Source: Mycobacterium attenuatum (GTDB lineage: Bacteria; Actinomycetota; Actinomycetes; Mycobacteriales; Mycobacteriaceae). Taken from it: 64,000 bases of DNA. The stretch covers positions 1 to 64,000 of the forward strand of contig NZ_UPHT01000133.1 in NCBI RefSeq assembly GCF_900566085.1, given 5' to 3'. Made by a program: the position numbers and the translations under genes. Under the pieces are notes generated by a model. That model was not told the DNA's origin. It saw only the letters and a list, made by a program, of their open reading frames with translations, and made no database searches. Shown here one piece after another: positions 42,834-51,666 of this stretch (position 1 is its first letter; each line of letters begins with the position of its first letter).

Positions 42834-43944
42834 GCGCCGGTCCACAGCGGCCACCGCGGGCGGGCGGAGACACGTCCGGGCGGCCGTGCGGTTGCGCGCT
42901 CATCCAGGTCGACCAGATGCCCGCCGAATACGGGCCGGACTGGCCGTTGCGTTCATAAACGCCTTGCGGGTCATAGACTTTGGCCTCCGGATAGGGCCAC
43001 GGGCAGGCGACGGAAGTGGCCGTCCGGGTCCACTTGATGACGGCCAAGCCGGTGCCGTAGCCGAGGTAGGCGAGGTTGATCAGGGCGAACATCACCACGA
43101 ACATCGCCAGCTTGGGCTTCCGGGGAAAGATCCGGGTTCGCTGGGCGAGTTCTTCGGCCACGGTGCGGCCGGTGTCGTCGCGGTAGAGCAGCACCCCCGC
43201 CGGGATCATCACGAAGGTCACCATCACCGTTTCCCAGATGAACGGGAACTGGTAGGTCTGGCCGGCGAAGGCCGATCCGAACGGAATGACCTGCGAGTAG
43301 ATGTAAAAGCCGGTGCGCACCAGCGTCATCTCGAGCATCGCGTCGATGAGCATGCCCACGGGCAGGATGATGGCCGCCAGCGTGATCAGCGGATGGCGCC
43401 AGACAAACGAATCCAGCCGGCTTCGGGCCTGGATCCTGCGCAGGATCCAGATCGCCGGGAAGTAGGGTCCCAGGTAGAACATGATGTAGCCGATCACCAG
43501 GAACGGCTCCACCGTGGGTGACAGCGACACCAGCGGCCAGTCTTCCGGCCAGTGCCATAGCTGCGGGTTGTAGACCGCATACGGCGCCCAGTTCATGATC
43601 GGGTCCTGCCAGACGATCAGCGTGGTCACGATGCCCATGAGCAGGACGGGGTGGGCGGGGTGGCGGCGCCATGCCACCACATAGACCGCGATGATGATCG
43701 ACATCGAGATGATCGTGAAGATCTGGAAGAGCCCCAGCCAATGCTGATAGCCGAACAACGGCTCGACCGGACGGGGGACGCCGGTGACCTCCGGATTGCG
43801 AATTCGCGGTGAGACGGCGCCCTTTCGGGCGTAGTAGGCAATAACGGCGAGCACCGCCACCGCTATCAAGATCAACCCGACCGTCCACATCGAGCCCTTT
43901 CGGCGCGTGGCCGGGACCGATGGCGTTGTCTGCTGGGTGGTCAT
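42826..43944 (-). CDS. AveC-like (spirocyclase AveC family) membrane protein
   Basis: This 372-residue protein has about seven membrane segments. Recognisable parts are FQIFTIISMSIIIAVYVVAW, VWQDPIMNWAPYAVYNPQLWHWPEDWP, EPFLVIGYIMFYLGPYF and the end KVYDPQGVYERNGQSGPYSAG. The namesake AveC performs dehydration and spirocyclisation in avermectin synthesis, but mycobacterial members are uncharacterised and no polyketide synthase lies here. It is second in the operon, three bases after the binding-protein gene. Membrane enzyme or substrate-channel roles are both possible. Confidence 0.75.
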   Translation of the reverse strand: MTTQQTTPSVPATRRKGSMWTVGLILIAVAVLAVIAYYARKGAVSPRIRNPEVTGVPRPVEPLFGYQHWLGLFQIFTIISMSIIIAVYVVAWRRHPAHPVLLMGIVTTLIVWQDPIMNWAPYAVYNPQLWHWPEDWPLVSLSPTVEPFLVIGYIMFYLGPYFPAIWILRRIQARSRLDSFVWRHPLITLAAIILPVGMLIDAMLEMTLVRTGFYIYSQVIPFGSAFAGQTYQFPFIWETVMVTFVMIPAGVLLYRDDTGRTVAEELAQRTRIFPRKPKLAMFVVMFALINLAYLGYGTGLAVIKWTRTATSVACPWPYPEAKVYDPQGVYERNGQSGPYSAGIWSTWMSAQPHGRPDVSPPARGGRCGPAHG

Positions 43945-43947
43945 CGC

Positions 43948-45060
43948 CTATCCGGCGCCAAAGCGATCGACGAGATGGGAGTTGGCGCCGTCGGGATCTA
44001 GCCGCCGCGCCACCAGGTAGCCCGCGCCCATCCAGGCCCGCCGGGTCCATTTGCCCAGTGAGACCCTGGTTCCTGGGGCGCCCGAGGCGGCCGGCAGCAT
44101 CTTCACCCGCTCCAATGCCTCCTTGACGCCGCGTGGACTCAAGGGGTGGGCATCGGCGAATGCGTGCAGCAGCGTGTTGGCCACGTCATGGTTGACCACC
44201 GGCACGAAATAGCAGGGTCGACGGCCATATTCCGATTCGTAGCGGTCCAGGAACGCCTGGCCTACGCTGTTGGCCTCGTCGTACTGGTCGATCCCCGTCC
44301 AGCCCATAAAGGCTTGCCACATAATCGGATTGATCCAGGCATTCTGAAACGCGGTGCTGGTGAACCGGGGCGGATCCCAGTCGAGTTCGGTCAGGGCCGG
44401 GTTGATGAACACGATCCCGAAGCCGAAGCCGCAATGTACCAGCGCCGACGGCTTCGCCTCATGCACCGTGCGGATCGCCTGGCCCACGTCCTGGGCGGTT
44501 TGGGCGATCGGGGCTTCGGCGACAATGCGAATCCCCTTGCTTTGTACTGCTTTTCGGAAGTTTGCTAGGTAGCTCTGGCCGACCAGCGATTGCTCCACCA
44601 GGACGGCCACCTCGGTGTGACCGCCCTTGGCTAACAAGTCCGCCCAGAAGATCGGCTCGTCGGTCATCGACCCTTGCGGAAACGCGAAGGTCCACTCCCC
44701 CAGCCAGTCATCGCTGCCGCAGACGTTGACGGCCGGAACCCGGAACCGCTCTTCGATCGCCTCTTTGGCCGGGACGGCGTTCTCGCTGATGTGCGGGCCG
44801 AAGACCGCCAGGCAGCCCTCGTCGACCAGTTCGCCGTAGGCGTCGATGACGGCCTTGACCGTGCCCTTGGGCAGCCCCTCCACCTCCCGGTACACGATCT
44901 GCACCGGCCGGTCGATGATTCGCTGCCCCATCCCGCCGTTGAACACCAGGTCGAACGGGCGCGTCAGGTCGTCGCGCATCTCCTGCGGATAGAACTCCGG
45001 CAGCAGGAAGTCGAACAGGTAGCCGATTTTGATCGGTTGCGCGGTGCTCTCGTAGGACAA
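43948..45060 (-). CDS. Periplasmic-binding-type protein (Peripla_BP_6) lacking a signal peptide
   Basis: This 370-residue type I binding fold resembles ABC amide/branched amino acid binding proteins: IKIGYLFDFLLPEFYPQEM, VFGPHISENAVPAKEAIEE, CGSDDWLGEWTFAFPQGS and VPVVNHDVANTLLHAFADA. There is no signal or lipobox, and no permease or ATPase gene nearby, so it probably acts in the cytosol as a ligand sensor or carrier. TTG start with GGAGATGGGG upstream. It is first in the P450 operon, directly behind promoter and operator C. It could instead be an amidase-operon AmiC-like sensor. Confidence 0.8.
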   Translation of the reverse strand: MSYESTAQPIKIGYLFDFLLPEFYPQEMRDDLTRPFDLVFNGGMGQRIIDRPVQIVYREVEGLPKGTVKAVIDAYGELVDEGCLAVFGPHISENAVPAKEAIEERFRVPAVNVCGSDDWLGEWTFAFPQGSMTDEPIFWADLLAKGGHTEVAVLVEQSLVGQSYLANFRKAVQSKGIRIVAEAPIAQTAQDVGQAIRTVHEAKPSALVHCGFGFGIVFINPALTELDWDPPRFTSTAFQNAWINPIMWQAFMGWTGIDQYDEANSVGQAFLDRYESEYGRRPCYFVPVVNHDVANTLLHAFADAHPLSPRGVKEALERVKMLPAASGAPGTRVSLGKWTRRAWMGAGYLVARRLDPDGANSHLVDRFGAG

Positions 45061-45093
45061 ATCCCCATCTCCGTTGGCGCGGCAGTCCCAATA

Positions 45094-45141
45094 AACCTAA
45101 AATTTGTTCTGAGATTAGCGCGGTGAGCGACGCAGCGTCAA
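45094..45141 (-). promoter_or_regulatory. Promoter and operator C of the PBP-AveC-SDR-ALDH-P450 operon
   Basis: On the minus strand TTGACG (45141-45136) and TAATCT (45117-45112) are 18 bases apart, a good sigma-A-type promoter. One base further lies the cluster operator, which on the plus strand reads AACCTAAAATTTGTTCT (45094-45110). The same 17-mer motif occurs at 47717 and 54932. Confidence 0.7.
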
Positions 45142-45151
45142 TCGGTCCGGG

Positions 45152-45970
45152 CTAGGAGTCCGCCAGGTAGACATCGATCAACTCCGACAGGCCGCCGGCG
45201 GTATGAAAGTCGTCGGTCAACGGGCCGGCAATGGCGACGCGGGCCGCCTCACGAGTGCTCAGTCCCTCGGCAATCAGCCGGCCCGCGGTGATGAGCACTC
45301 TGGTCGACGCCACCTCGCGCAGCCCGCCGTTCTCCAGCCGGCGGATCGCTTGTGCCAATCGCACCAGCGCGGTGGCCACACCGGAGCCGACGCCGGACTC
45401 TTGAGCGACAATCTTCTCCTCGACATCAGCTGCGGGAAAACAGAATTCGATGGCAACCAGGCGCTGCCGGGTGGAATCCTTGAGATACTTGAGGACACTC
45501 TGGTACCCAGGGTTGTAGGACACCACCAAGCAAAACCCCGGTGCCGCATCCAGCGTTACACCCAGGCGTTCGATGGGGAGCTGGCGTCGGTGATCGGCCA
45601 GCGGGTGCAGCACCACGGTGGTGTCTTGGCGCGCCTCGACAACCTCGTCGAGGTAGCAGATCGCACCTTCACGCACGGCACGGGTCAGCGGGCCGTCGAC
45701 CCACTGCGTCTCCCCACCGCGCAGTAGGAACCGCCCCACCAGATCCGCGGTGGTGAGATCGTCATGACAGGCCACCGTGATGAGAGGCCGCCGGAGATCG
45801 TGGGCCATGGCTTCCAGGAACCGCGTCTTGCCGCAGCCGGTGGGCCCCTTGAGCAGCACCGAGAGGCCTTGCCGGAACGCCGCCTTGAACACCTGCTCTT
45901 CAGTGCCCACCGAGACGTAGAAGGGGCGGGCTACCGGTGAAGTCGCGTCGCCATCGCCGGGTGCTGGCAT
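45152..45970 (-). CDS. MoxR-type AAA+ ATPase of the CbbQ/NirQ/NorQ family
   Basis: This 272-residue ATPase has Walker A GPTGCGKTRF (residues about 42-51), Walker B ICYLDEV, sensor-like VVSYNPGYQ, and an arginine in DSTRQRLVAIEF. NorQ/CbbQ proteins work with a VWA-domain partner to remodel or insert metal into target enzymes (nitric oxide reductase, Rubisco). The VWA partner is encoded just upstream. The ATG at 45970 is chosen; the open frame continues but is unlike the family. No Nor or Rubisco genes are present, so the client is new, perhaps a cluster enzyme. Confidence 0.87.
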   Translation of the reverse strand: MPAPGDGDATSPVARPFYVSVGTEEQVFKAAFRQGLSVLLKGPTGCGKTRFLEAMAHDLRRPLITVACHDDLTTADLVGRFLLRGGETQWVDGPLTRAVREGAICYLDEVVEARQDTTVVLHPLADHRRQLPIERLGVTLDAAPGFCLVVSYNPGYQSVLKYLKDSTRQRLVAIEFCFPAADVEEKIVAQESGVGSGVATALVRLAQAIRRLENGGLREVASTRVLITAGRLIAEGLSTREAARVAIAGPLTDDFHTAGGLSELIDVYLADS

Positions 45971-46002
45971 GGCCGCAGCGTAACGCGGAACAGATATTTG
46001 GC

Positions 46003-47691
46003 TCAACTCCGCGCGGGCTTGCGGACTTCGGCCGAGCGCAGCGCCGCGCGGAACAGCGGCCCGGCCACCCGCCGCAGCTGTTGCGGCTCGGTGATCGCGG
46101 CCAGCGCCGCGCTGCCGAACACCCGCTGCAATTCCTGCGGGTCGGTATTCGCACCGACGGCCAGGCAGACACACCCGGTGCCGCGGCTGCGGGCTTCGGC
46201 CAGCGCGCGACGGGAGTCTGCCGCGCCGTAAGCGCGTTCGTAACCGTGGTCGTAAGCCAACCCGTCGGACACCACGACCAGCAGCCGCCGCGTCGTGCCC
46301 CCATCGGCTTCCAGCACCGCCGCGCCATGCCGGATCGCCGCACCGAGCCTCGAATACGCGCCCGGCAGCAGCCCGCCGAGCCGTCGCAGCGCGGGCACAT
46401 CCAACGGGTCGTCGAATCGCTTGACCGGAACCAGGTGCACTTCCGCCCGGCCCCGCGAGTGAAACGCATAGAGCGCCAACCTATCTCCGAGAGCATGAAA
46501 GGCAACAGCAAGTGCTGCCGTAGCGGCCCGCTGCTGGTCGTGCACCGTCTTTCCCGCCGCGCCCGGCTCGGCGGCGGATCCGGAGATGTCCAGCAGCAGC
46601 AGCACCGCAAGGTCGCGCCGGCGCCGCAGCCGATCGAGGTAGATCGCGTCGCTGGGCAGCGCACCGGCAGCCGCATCGACGCGTGCCTCCACGGCCGCGT
46701 CGACATCGATGTCCTCGCCGTGCAACTGCCTGCGAAACCAATCCGGTCCCAGGCCGAGGCGAGCCAGCGAGCGATGCAATTCGTACCGGTTCAAGTCACC
46801 CGGGACGGACGCGTCGCTGACCACCGCGGGAATCTCGCGCACCGTGCACCACTTCGGCCGATAGCACCGACGGTAGCTGTCCCATTCCGGGTAGGTGACC
46901 GACCCTGCCGTCCGGCTTGGCCGATCGGCACGTTCGCCGAGCAATCCGGGTGGTACCGACGATACCGCTGCACCGGCGGACCGGGCTGCCCACCGCGAGC
47001 GGTGCGTCGGCACGTCGGCCCCCGGCTGACCACCTCCGCCGAGCCGGCGCGCCGGGCGCAGTATCTGGCGCAGCAACCGGCCGGGCGTTGCGCCGCCGCC
47101 TATCGGGCTGACGAAGACTGCCTGCTGATCTGCCGGGTCGTCGCCGACATCGGCCAGCACGCCGCCGGCTTGGCGGGCATCTTCACCCGCCCTCGGCGCG
47201 CCCGGGGCGCAGCGCTGTATTGCCGACTGCGCCAGAATCTTTCGAGGCAAAATAGCTCCGAAGCCAGCTGTCGGCCCGGCGATGGGGTGCGGTCCCAGCG
47301 CGATAGCCAACGAGGCCTTCGGCGAATCACTGCAAGCGGCGATGTCGCGGTCGATCAGGCCGCGCGCCGGCGTCGGCAACCAATCGTCGTTGGCTGCCAG
47401 TGCCCGGTGTCCTTCCACCGCGAGGTATCGCCTGGCCACCGCGGGACGCCGCCGCAACGCGCGAACCACGTCGGCCGACAGGCTCCCCGCCGCCAGCAAC
47501 GACGCCTGCACGGCCAGCGACGCGAGCCGATCGCGCCCCGGCAGCCCGGCATCGACGAAGATCGTGCGGCCATCCGTCCATGCCACCTCACCGGCGCCGG
47601 CCGCGGCGACCTGCACCGTACGGCCCGCGATGGCCGAGGCCACGATGCCCAGCCGCGACAGACGATCGGTGCTGCACTTCTCGCTCGCCAA
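46003..47691 (-). CDS. NorD/CbbO-like VWA-domain protein
   Basis: This 562-residue protein has a C-terminal von Willebrand A domain whose MIDAS motif is LLLLDISGSA (about residue 390; DxSxS form), with a later Thr/Asp in VVVSDGLAYD. The N-terminal 350 residues are helical and Arg/Ala-rich with a middle segment YPEWDSYRRCYRPKWC that NorD proteins share. It is the expected partner of the downstream MoxR ATPase, 32 bases away. The TTG start is weak; the region just upstream holds divergent promoters with operator B. Confidence 0.82.
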   Translation of the reverse strand: MASEKCSTDRLSRLGIVASAIAGRTVQVAAAGAGEVAWTDGRTIFVDAGLPGRDRLASLAVQASLLAAGSLSADVVRALRRRPAVARRYLAVEGHRALAANDDWLPTPARGLIDRDIAACSDSPKASLAIALGPHPIAGPTAGFGAILPRKILAQSAIQRCAPGAPRAGEDARQAGGVLADVGDDPADQQAVFVSPIGGGATPGRLLRQILRPARRLGGGGQPGADVPTHRSRWAARSAGAAVSSVPPGLLGERADRPSRTAGSVTYPEWDSYRRCYRPKWCTVREIPAVVSDASVPGDLNRYELHRSLARLGLGPDWFRRQLHGEDIDVDAAVEARVDAAAGALPSDAIYLDRLRRRRDLAVLLLLDISGSAAEPGAAGKTVHDQQRAATAALAVAFHALGDRLALYAFHSRGRAEVHLVPVKRFDDPLDVPALRRLGGLLPGAYSRLGAAIRHGAAVLEADGGTTRRLLVVVSDGLAYDHGYERAYGAADSRRALAEARSRGTGCVCLAVGANTDPQELQRVFGSAALAAITEPQQLRRVAGPLFRAALRSAEVRKPARS

Positions 47692-47714
47692 GCGGTCCGT
47701 CCTGGATGATCATA

Positions 47715-47763
47715 TTGACCAAATATCTGTTCCAACGTAGAGTCCGGCTTGGCACGCAGTCAA
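47715..47763. promoter_or_regulatory. Divergent promoters sharing operator B
   Basis: Rightward: TTGACC (47715-47720), 17 bases, TAGAGT (47738-47743). Leftward: TTGACT (47763-47758), 18 bases, TACGTT (47739-47734). The 17-mer GACCAAATATCTGTTCC (47717-47733) lies between the rightward hexamers and directly after the leftward -10, so one bound repressor would shut both the acyl-CoA dehydrogenase unit and the NorD-NorQ unit. Confidence 0.7.
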
Positions 47764-47786
47764 TCTCGCAAGGTCGACACACGCAC

Positions 47787-48932
47787 GTGGACTTCTCATA
47801 TCCCGCCGAAGTGGAACGGTTCCGCGATGAGTTGCGCGCCTGGCTCGCGTCGAATCTCACCGACGAATTGATCGCGGCCCGCCGATCCCCCGGACGCAGC
47901 GACACGGTGTTCGAAAGACTACGCGCCTGGAACGCCGCGTTGGCCGACGCCGGATGGGCGGCCGTCTCCTGGCCCCGCGAGTACGGCGGCCGCGGCGCCA
48001 CGGTGCTCGAGCAACTGGTCTACACCGAGGAAACCACGCGCGCCCGAGCGCCCCTGCCACTCAACGTGATCGGCATGAACAACATCGCCCCGGCGATCAT
48101 GCACTACGGCACCGACGCCCAGAAGACCACGCTGCTGCCCCGGATGATGCGCGCCGACGATATCTGGTGTCAGGGAATGTCGGAGCCCGAGGCCGGATCC
48201 GACCTTGCCGCGCTGCGTACCCGCGCGGTGCCCGACGGCGACGTCTTGGTGGTCAACGGTCAGAAGGTCTGGACCTCGCTCGGGCATCGCGCCGACTGGT
48301 GCCAGCTGTATGCCCGCACCGACCCCGAGGCGCCCAAGCACCAGGGCATCTCCTGCCTGATCGTCGACATGACGTTGCCGGGCATCGAGGTTCGGCCGCT
48401 GGTCACCCTCAACGGCGACGCCGACTTCGCCGAGATGTTCTTCCACGATGTGGCGGTGCCGGCCGACTCGCTGCTGGGTCCGCTCAACGCGGGCTGGCAG
48501 GTCGCCACCACGACGCTGAGCCACGAGCGCGCCGGCGCGGCGCGGCTCTACGCCGAGTTGCAGATGCGGCTGGAGGAGCTGGTGGCCGATTTCGCCGCAT
48601 GCGGGGCCGGGGACGACCCGGTCACGTTGCGGCGGCTGGGCGAGATCGCGGTGCGCGTCAAGTATCTCGAAGTGCTTTGCCTGCGCTCGATTTCGGCGAC
48701 CATGCACGGCGGCTCGGAAATCACCGCGTTCGGCTCGGCCAGCCTGGCCAAGACGGTATGGGGCGAGCTCGGCCAGAATCTGGCGGCCCTGGCCTTTGAC
48801 GTGCTGGGCCCGCACGCAACCCGGTGGGCCGACTACCGGCTGACGTCACGGTCGCTGACCATCGCCGGTGGCACGACGCAGATCAACACGAACATCACCG
48901 CGCACCGGGTGCTGGGGTTGCCGCGCCGATGA
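47787..48932 (+). CDS. Acyl-CoA dehydrogenase subunit, FadE type (first of a pair)
   Basis: This 381-residue ACAD has WPREYGGRGATVLEQLVYTEE, CQGMSEPEAGSDLAALRT for FAD/substrate contact, and a C-terminal TIAGGTTQINTNITAHRVLGLPRR that matches the FAD-binding end motif. It begins at a GTG giving MDFSYPAEVERFRDEL. Mycobacterial sterol-side-chain ACADs are often alpha2-beta2 heterotetramers encoded by adjacent genes, and this gene overlaps the second subunit by four bases (ATGA). The complementary motif, a catalytic Glu in GYTWE, is in the partner. Confidence 0.88.
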   Translation: MDFSYPAEVERFRDELRAWLASNLTDELIAARRSPGRSDTVFERLRAWNAALADAGWAAVSWPREYGGRGATVLEQLVYTEETTRARAPLPLNVIGMNNIAPAIMHYGTDAQKTTLLPRMMRADDIWCQGMSEPEAGSDLAALRTRAVPDGDVLVVNGQKVWTSLGHRADWCQLYARTDPEAPKHQGISCLIVDMTLPGIEVRPLVTLNGDADFAEMFFHDVAVPADSLLGPLNAGWQVATTTLSHERAGAARLYAELQMRLEELVADFAACGAGDDPVTLRRLGEIAVRVKYLEVLCLRSISATMHGGSEITAFGSASLAKTVWGELGQNLAALAFDVLGPHATRWADYRLTSRSLTIAGGTTQINTNITAHRVLGLPRR

Positions 48933-50038
48933 ACCTGGAACTGTCCGAGGAACAACTGGCGCTGCGCGACACCGTACGGCACTTTCTGGCCGAGATGGCG
49001 CCGATTTCGGGGCACGTGCGCATGTTGCTGGACGACCCGACCGGCACCACCGAGCCGGTGTGGCAGGGCCTGGCCGAACTGGGTACCACCGGACTATTGG
49101 TGCCGCCGGACTACGGCGGCGCCGGCATGACGATGGTCGAGGCCGGCATCGTCGCCGAAGAACTCGGCGCCGCCCTGCACCCGGGACCTTGGTTGTCCAC
49201 CGCGATCGCGGCGACGCGGGCACTGAGCCGCTGCGACGCCGGGACGGAGGCCGCCGAGATCTTCACCGGGATAGCCGAGGGCACCACCATCGCCACCGTC
49301 GGACCCTTGGACACCGGACAGCCCTTCCCGACAGCTGACGGGGTGTTGCTCACCGGTAAGCTGACGGCCGTCCCCGACGCCGGCGCCGCCCACGTGCTAT
49401 TGGCCTTTGCCCAAAGCCACGACAGTGCAGGTCTTTTCGCTGTCGACACCGATTCGCCCGGCGTCTCGGTGATGCCCGAGCGCGGTATCGACCAGACCCG
49501 CAAGCGGTTTCGGGTCACACTCGACGGGGTGCCGGCATCAAGACTGGCCGCTGCGTCGCCGGCTGCCGTCGCTGCAGTTGTCGACGACGTGCTCATCGGC
49601 ATGGCCGCCGATGCGCTCGGCGCGGCCCGCGCCGTCATGGACTTGGCCGTCGAATACGCCAAGGTACGAAAACAATTCGGACAGGCGATCGGCTCCTTTC
49701 AGGCGATCCAGCAGCTGTGTGTCGACATGTATGAGACGGTGGAGCTGGCCCGCAGCGGGGTCGTTCATGCATTGTGGGCCTCGGATGCCTTGCCCGACAG
49801 CGCTGACGGCGAGCGACGGCTTTCCGCGCTACGGGCCAAGGCGTTCGCCGGGCGGCTTGCCACTGTCGCCGACACGGCTATCCAGATTTTCGGCGGTATC
49901 GGCTACACCTGGGAGCACGACGCTCACCTGTATCTCAAACGCTTGCTGAGCTGGAGCGCGTTCCTGGGTGGACCGGACCGCTATCTCACCGAACTCGGTG
50001 CGCGCCTTGCGCATCCAGGACGGGAAGGCAGCCGATGA
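48929..50038 (+). CDS. Acyl-CoA dehydrogenase subunit, FadE type (second of a pair)
   Basis: This 369-residue ACAD has LSEEQLALRDTVRHFLAEMAP, LVPPDYGGAGMTMVEAGIVAEELG, VRKQFGQAIGSFQAIQQLCVDMYE and IFGGIGYTWEHDAHLYLKRLL. The Glu in GYTWEHD occupies the catalytic-base place described for ChsE-type enzymes. It lacks the C-terminal GGTxQI motif that its partner keeps, as expected for split-function heterotetramers. The substrate is probably a bulky or ring-bearing acyl-CoA. Confidence 0.88.
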   Translation: MNLELSEEQLALRDTVRHFLAEMAPISGHVRMLLDDPTGTTEPVWQGLAELGTTGLLVPPDYGGAGMTMVEAGIVAEELGAALHPGPWLSTAIAATRALSRCDAGTEAAEIFTGIAEGTTIATVGPLDTGQPFPTADGVLLTGKLTAVPDAGAAHVLLAFAQSHDSAGLFAVDTDSPGVSVMPERGIDQTRKRFRVTLDGVPASRLAAASPAAVAAVVDDVLIGMAADALGAARAVMDLAVEYAKVRKQFGQAIGSFQAIQQLCVDMYETVELARSGVVHALWASDALPDSADGERRLSALRAKAFAGRLATVADTAIQIFGGIGYTWEHDAHLYLKRLLSWSAFLGGPDRYLTELGARLAHPGREGSR

Positions 50039-50471
50039 TCGACTTTACGACCACGTCGCGATTGTCACCGGAGCCGGCCGGGGGCTCGGCCGACTGGCCC
50101 GGATGCTCAGCGTGCACCTCGACGTCGGATTCCCTGTGAGCCAGCCCACCTACCGGGTGATGAAGACCCGAGGCTATGGCCGGTTCGGCTCCGTGTGCTT
50201 TCGCAAGGTGATCAGTCCCGAGCTGGTGGTACCGATCATGGTCTTCCTGGCCAGTCGGGCCTGCGAGGTCACCCATCACAACTACTCGGCCTGCACCGGG
50301 CGCTTCGCGCGGGCGTTCGTCGGCCGGGGTCCGGGATGGTCGGCCGGCCCAGGACGGCGAACCCACCGCCGAGGACATCGCGACTCACTGGTCCGAGGTA
50401 TCTGCGACCGAACCGGTCACCGCGCCGGAGTCGGGGTTTTCAGCGTCTGCGCGCGGCTGGGCGTCACTTGA
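50035..50471 (+). pseudogene. Remnant of a 17-beta-HSD-like SDR gene
   Basis: Start overlaps the ACAD stop. Pieces of an SDR of the MFE-2/HSD17B4 type remain: DHVAIVTGAGRGLGR, then (after a deletion) VSQPTYRVMKTRGYGR, ELVVPIMVFLASRACEVTHHNYSACTGRFARAFVGRGPGW, then a frameshift leading to PTAEDIATHW and VSATEPVTAPE. The catalytic Tyr-Lys region is gone. It was originally the third gene of the ACAD operon, so the pathway has lost or replaced one hydroxyacyl step. Confidence 0.8.
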
Positions 50472-50499
50472 TAGCCGCACGGGCCCAACCGATTCGGGC

Positions 50500-51666
50500 C
50501 TATCCGATCCCGGTGCGGGGAATCACGCTGGGCCGCGACTGCGCCGGATTCGAGCCCGCGCCGCCGCGGCCCATCATGCCGGCGGGCATTCCGGCGCCGG
50601 CACCGCCCGTGCCCATCGGCATCGGCATCATCGGCATGCCTGAGGGCCGCGCCGCCCCGGACAGATCAGCCGGATTGGGCAGGCCGGCGCCGGGCAGGCC
50701 GGACAGCGCCGAACTGGCCATCCGGGTCGGCGCCGACCCTTGCCATGTCGGCGGAACCGACATCGTCCCCACCATCCGGGCCTTGCCCAGACCCGCCGAC
50801 ATCGCCGAGCCCAGTCCCCCGCCGCCGATCGGGGTCGGCCCCGCATGCGCAGCGCCCACCATTTTCGGAGCGGTAGCCGGCAATTCAGCGGCCGCTGCCC
50901 CCGCTAGCCCCGACGCGGGTGTGCGTACCGCATTGGTCATCACGCTCATCAACGGTGAAATTGCCATGCTCACCGGATACATCAACGACGACAACGGCAC
51001 CGACTGCAGCATCGACAGGGCACTGGGCGCCGCCGCCACGATTCCCTGCACCGGCGTGGCCACCGCGGCCCCCGCCGACGACATCATGGCCGCGACACCC
51101 GAGGCGGCCTGCGACGCCAGCCCGGCCAACCCCGCCACCGTCAGCGGCGGCAAGCTGAACGGCGTCAGCGTCGATGCCACCGATGCCGCTCCGGCGTGAT
51201 AGCCCACCATCGCGGCCACGTCCTGCGCCCACATCTCCAGGTAGTCGGACTCGGTAGCCGCGATCGCCGGCGCGTTCTGACCCAAGAAATTTGTCGCCAC
51301 CAATGATTGCAACGACACCCGATTCGCGGCTACCGCGACGGGATGCACCGTGGCCGACAACGCCGCCTCGAAGACGGTCGCGGCCGCCCGCGCCTGAACA
51401 GCGGCCGACTCCGCCTCGCCCGCCGCCCCGCTCAACCAACCCACGTACGGCGTCGCCGCTGCTGCCATCGACACCGAGGCCGGACCCGACCACGGCCCGG
51501 CCGCCAGCCCGGCGACCACCGAATCAAACGATGCCGCCGAGGCCCGCAGGTCCGCGGCCAGGCTCTCCCAGGCCGAGGCCGCCGTATACAGCGGACCCGA
51601 TCCCGCGCCGGCAAAAATCCGCGCCGAGTTGATCTCCGGCGGCAACCATGCAAACTCAGGAATCAT
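50500..51666 (-). CDS. PPE family protein, SVP subgroup
   Basis: This 388-residue protein has an N-terminal PPE domain (FAWLPPEINSARIFAGAGSGPL, GPWSGPAS, ATNFLGQNAPAIAATESDYLEMWAQDVAAM with the WxG-like turn) over about 170 residues. The central region is Ala/Ser-rich, and the subgroup motif is GTMSVPPTW near residue 310. Met/Gly-rich repeats (MPMMPMPMG) precede the C terminus. Likely exported by an ESX system, probably ESX-5. No PE gene is adjacent. It lies inside the catabolic cluster without a visible link to it. Confidence 0.9.
   Translation of the reverse strand: MIPEFAWLPPEINSARIFAGAGSGPLYTAASAWESLAADLRASAASFDSVVAGLAAGPWSGPASVSMAAAATPYVGWLSGAAGEAESAAVQARAAATVFEAALSATVHPVAVAANRVSLQSLVATNFLGQNAPAIAATESDYLEMWAQDVAAMVGYHAGAASVASTLTPFSLPPLTVAGLAGLASQAASGVAAMMSSAGAAVATPVQGIVAAAPSALSMLQSVPLSSLMYPVSMAISPLMSVMTNAVRTPASGLAGAAAAELPATAPKMVGAAHAGPTPIGGGGLGSAMSAGLGKARMVGTMSVPPTWQGSAPTRMASSALSGLPGAGLPNPADLSGAARPSGMPMMPMPMGTGGAGAGMPAGMMGRGGAGSNPAQSRPSVIPRTGIG

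Noticed and set aside
47715..47743. KstR2 or KstR site at the acyl-CoA dehydrogenase promoter
   Set aside because: The AAC/GTT spacing of KstR and the CAAG/CTTG core of KstR2 are absent; the sequence fits the cluster-specific 17-mer instead.
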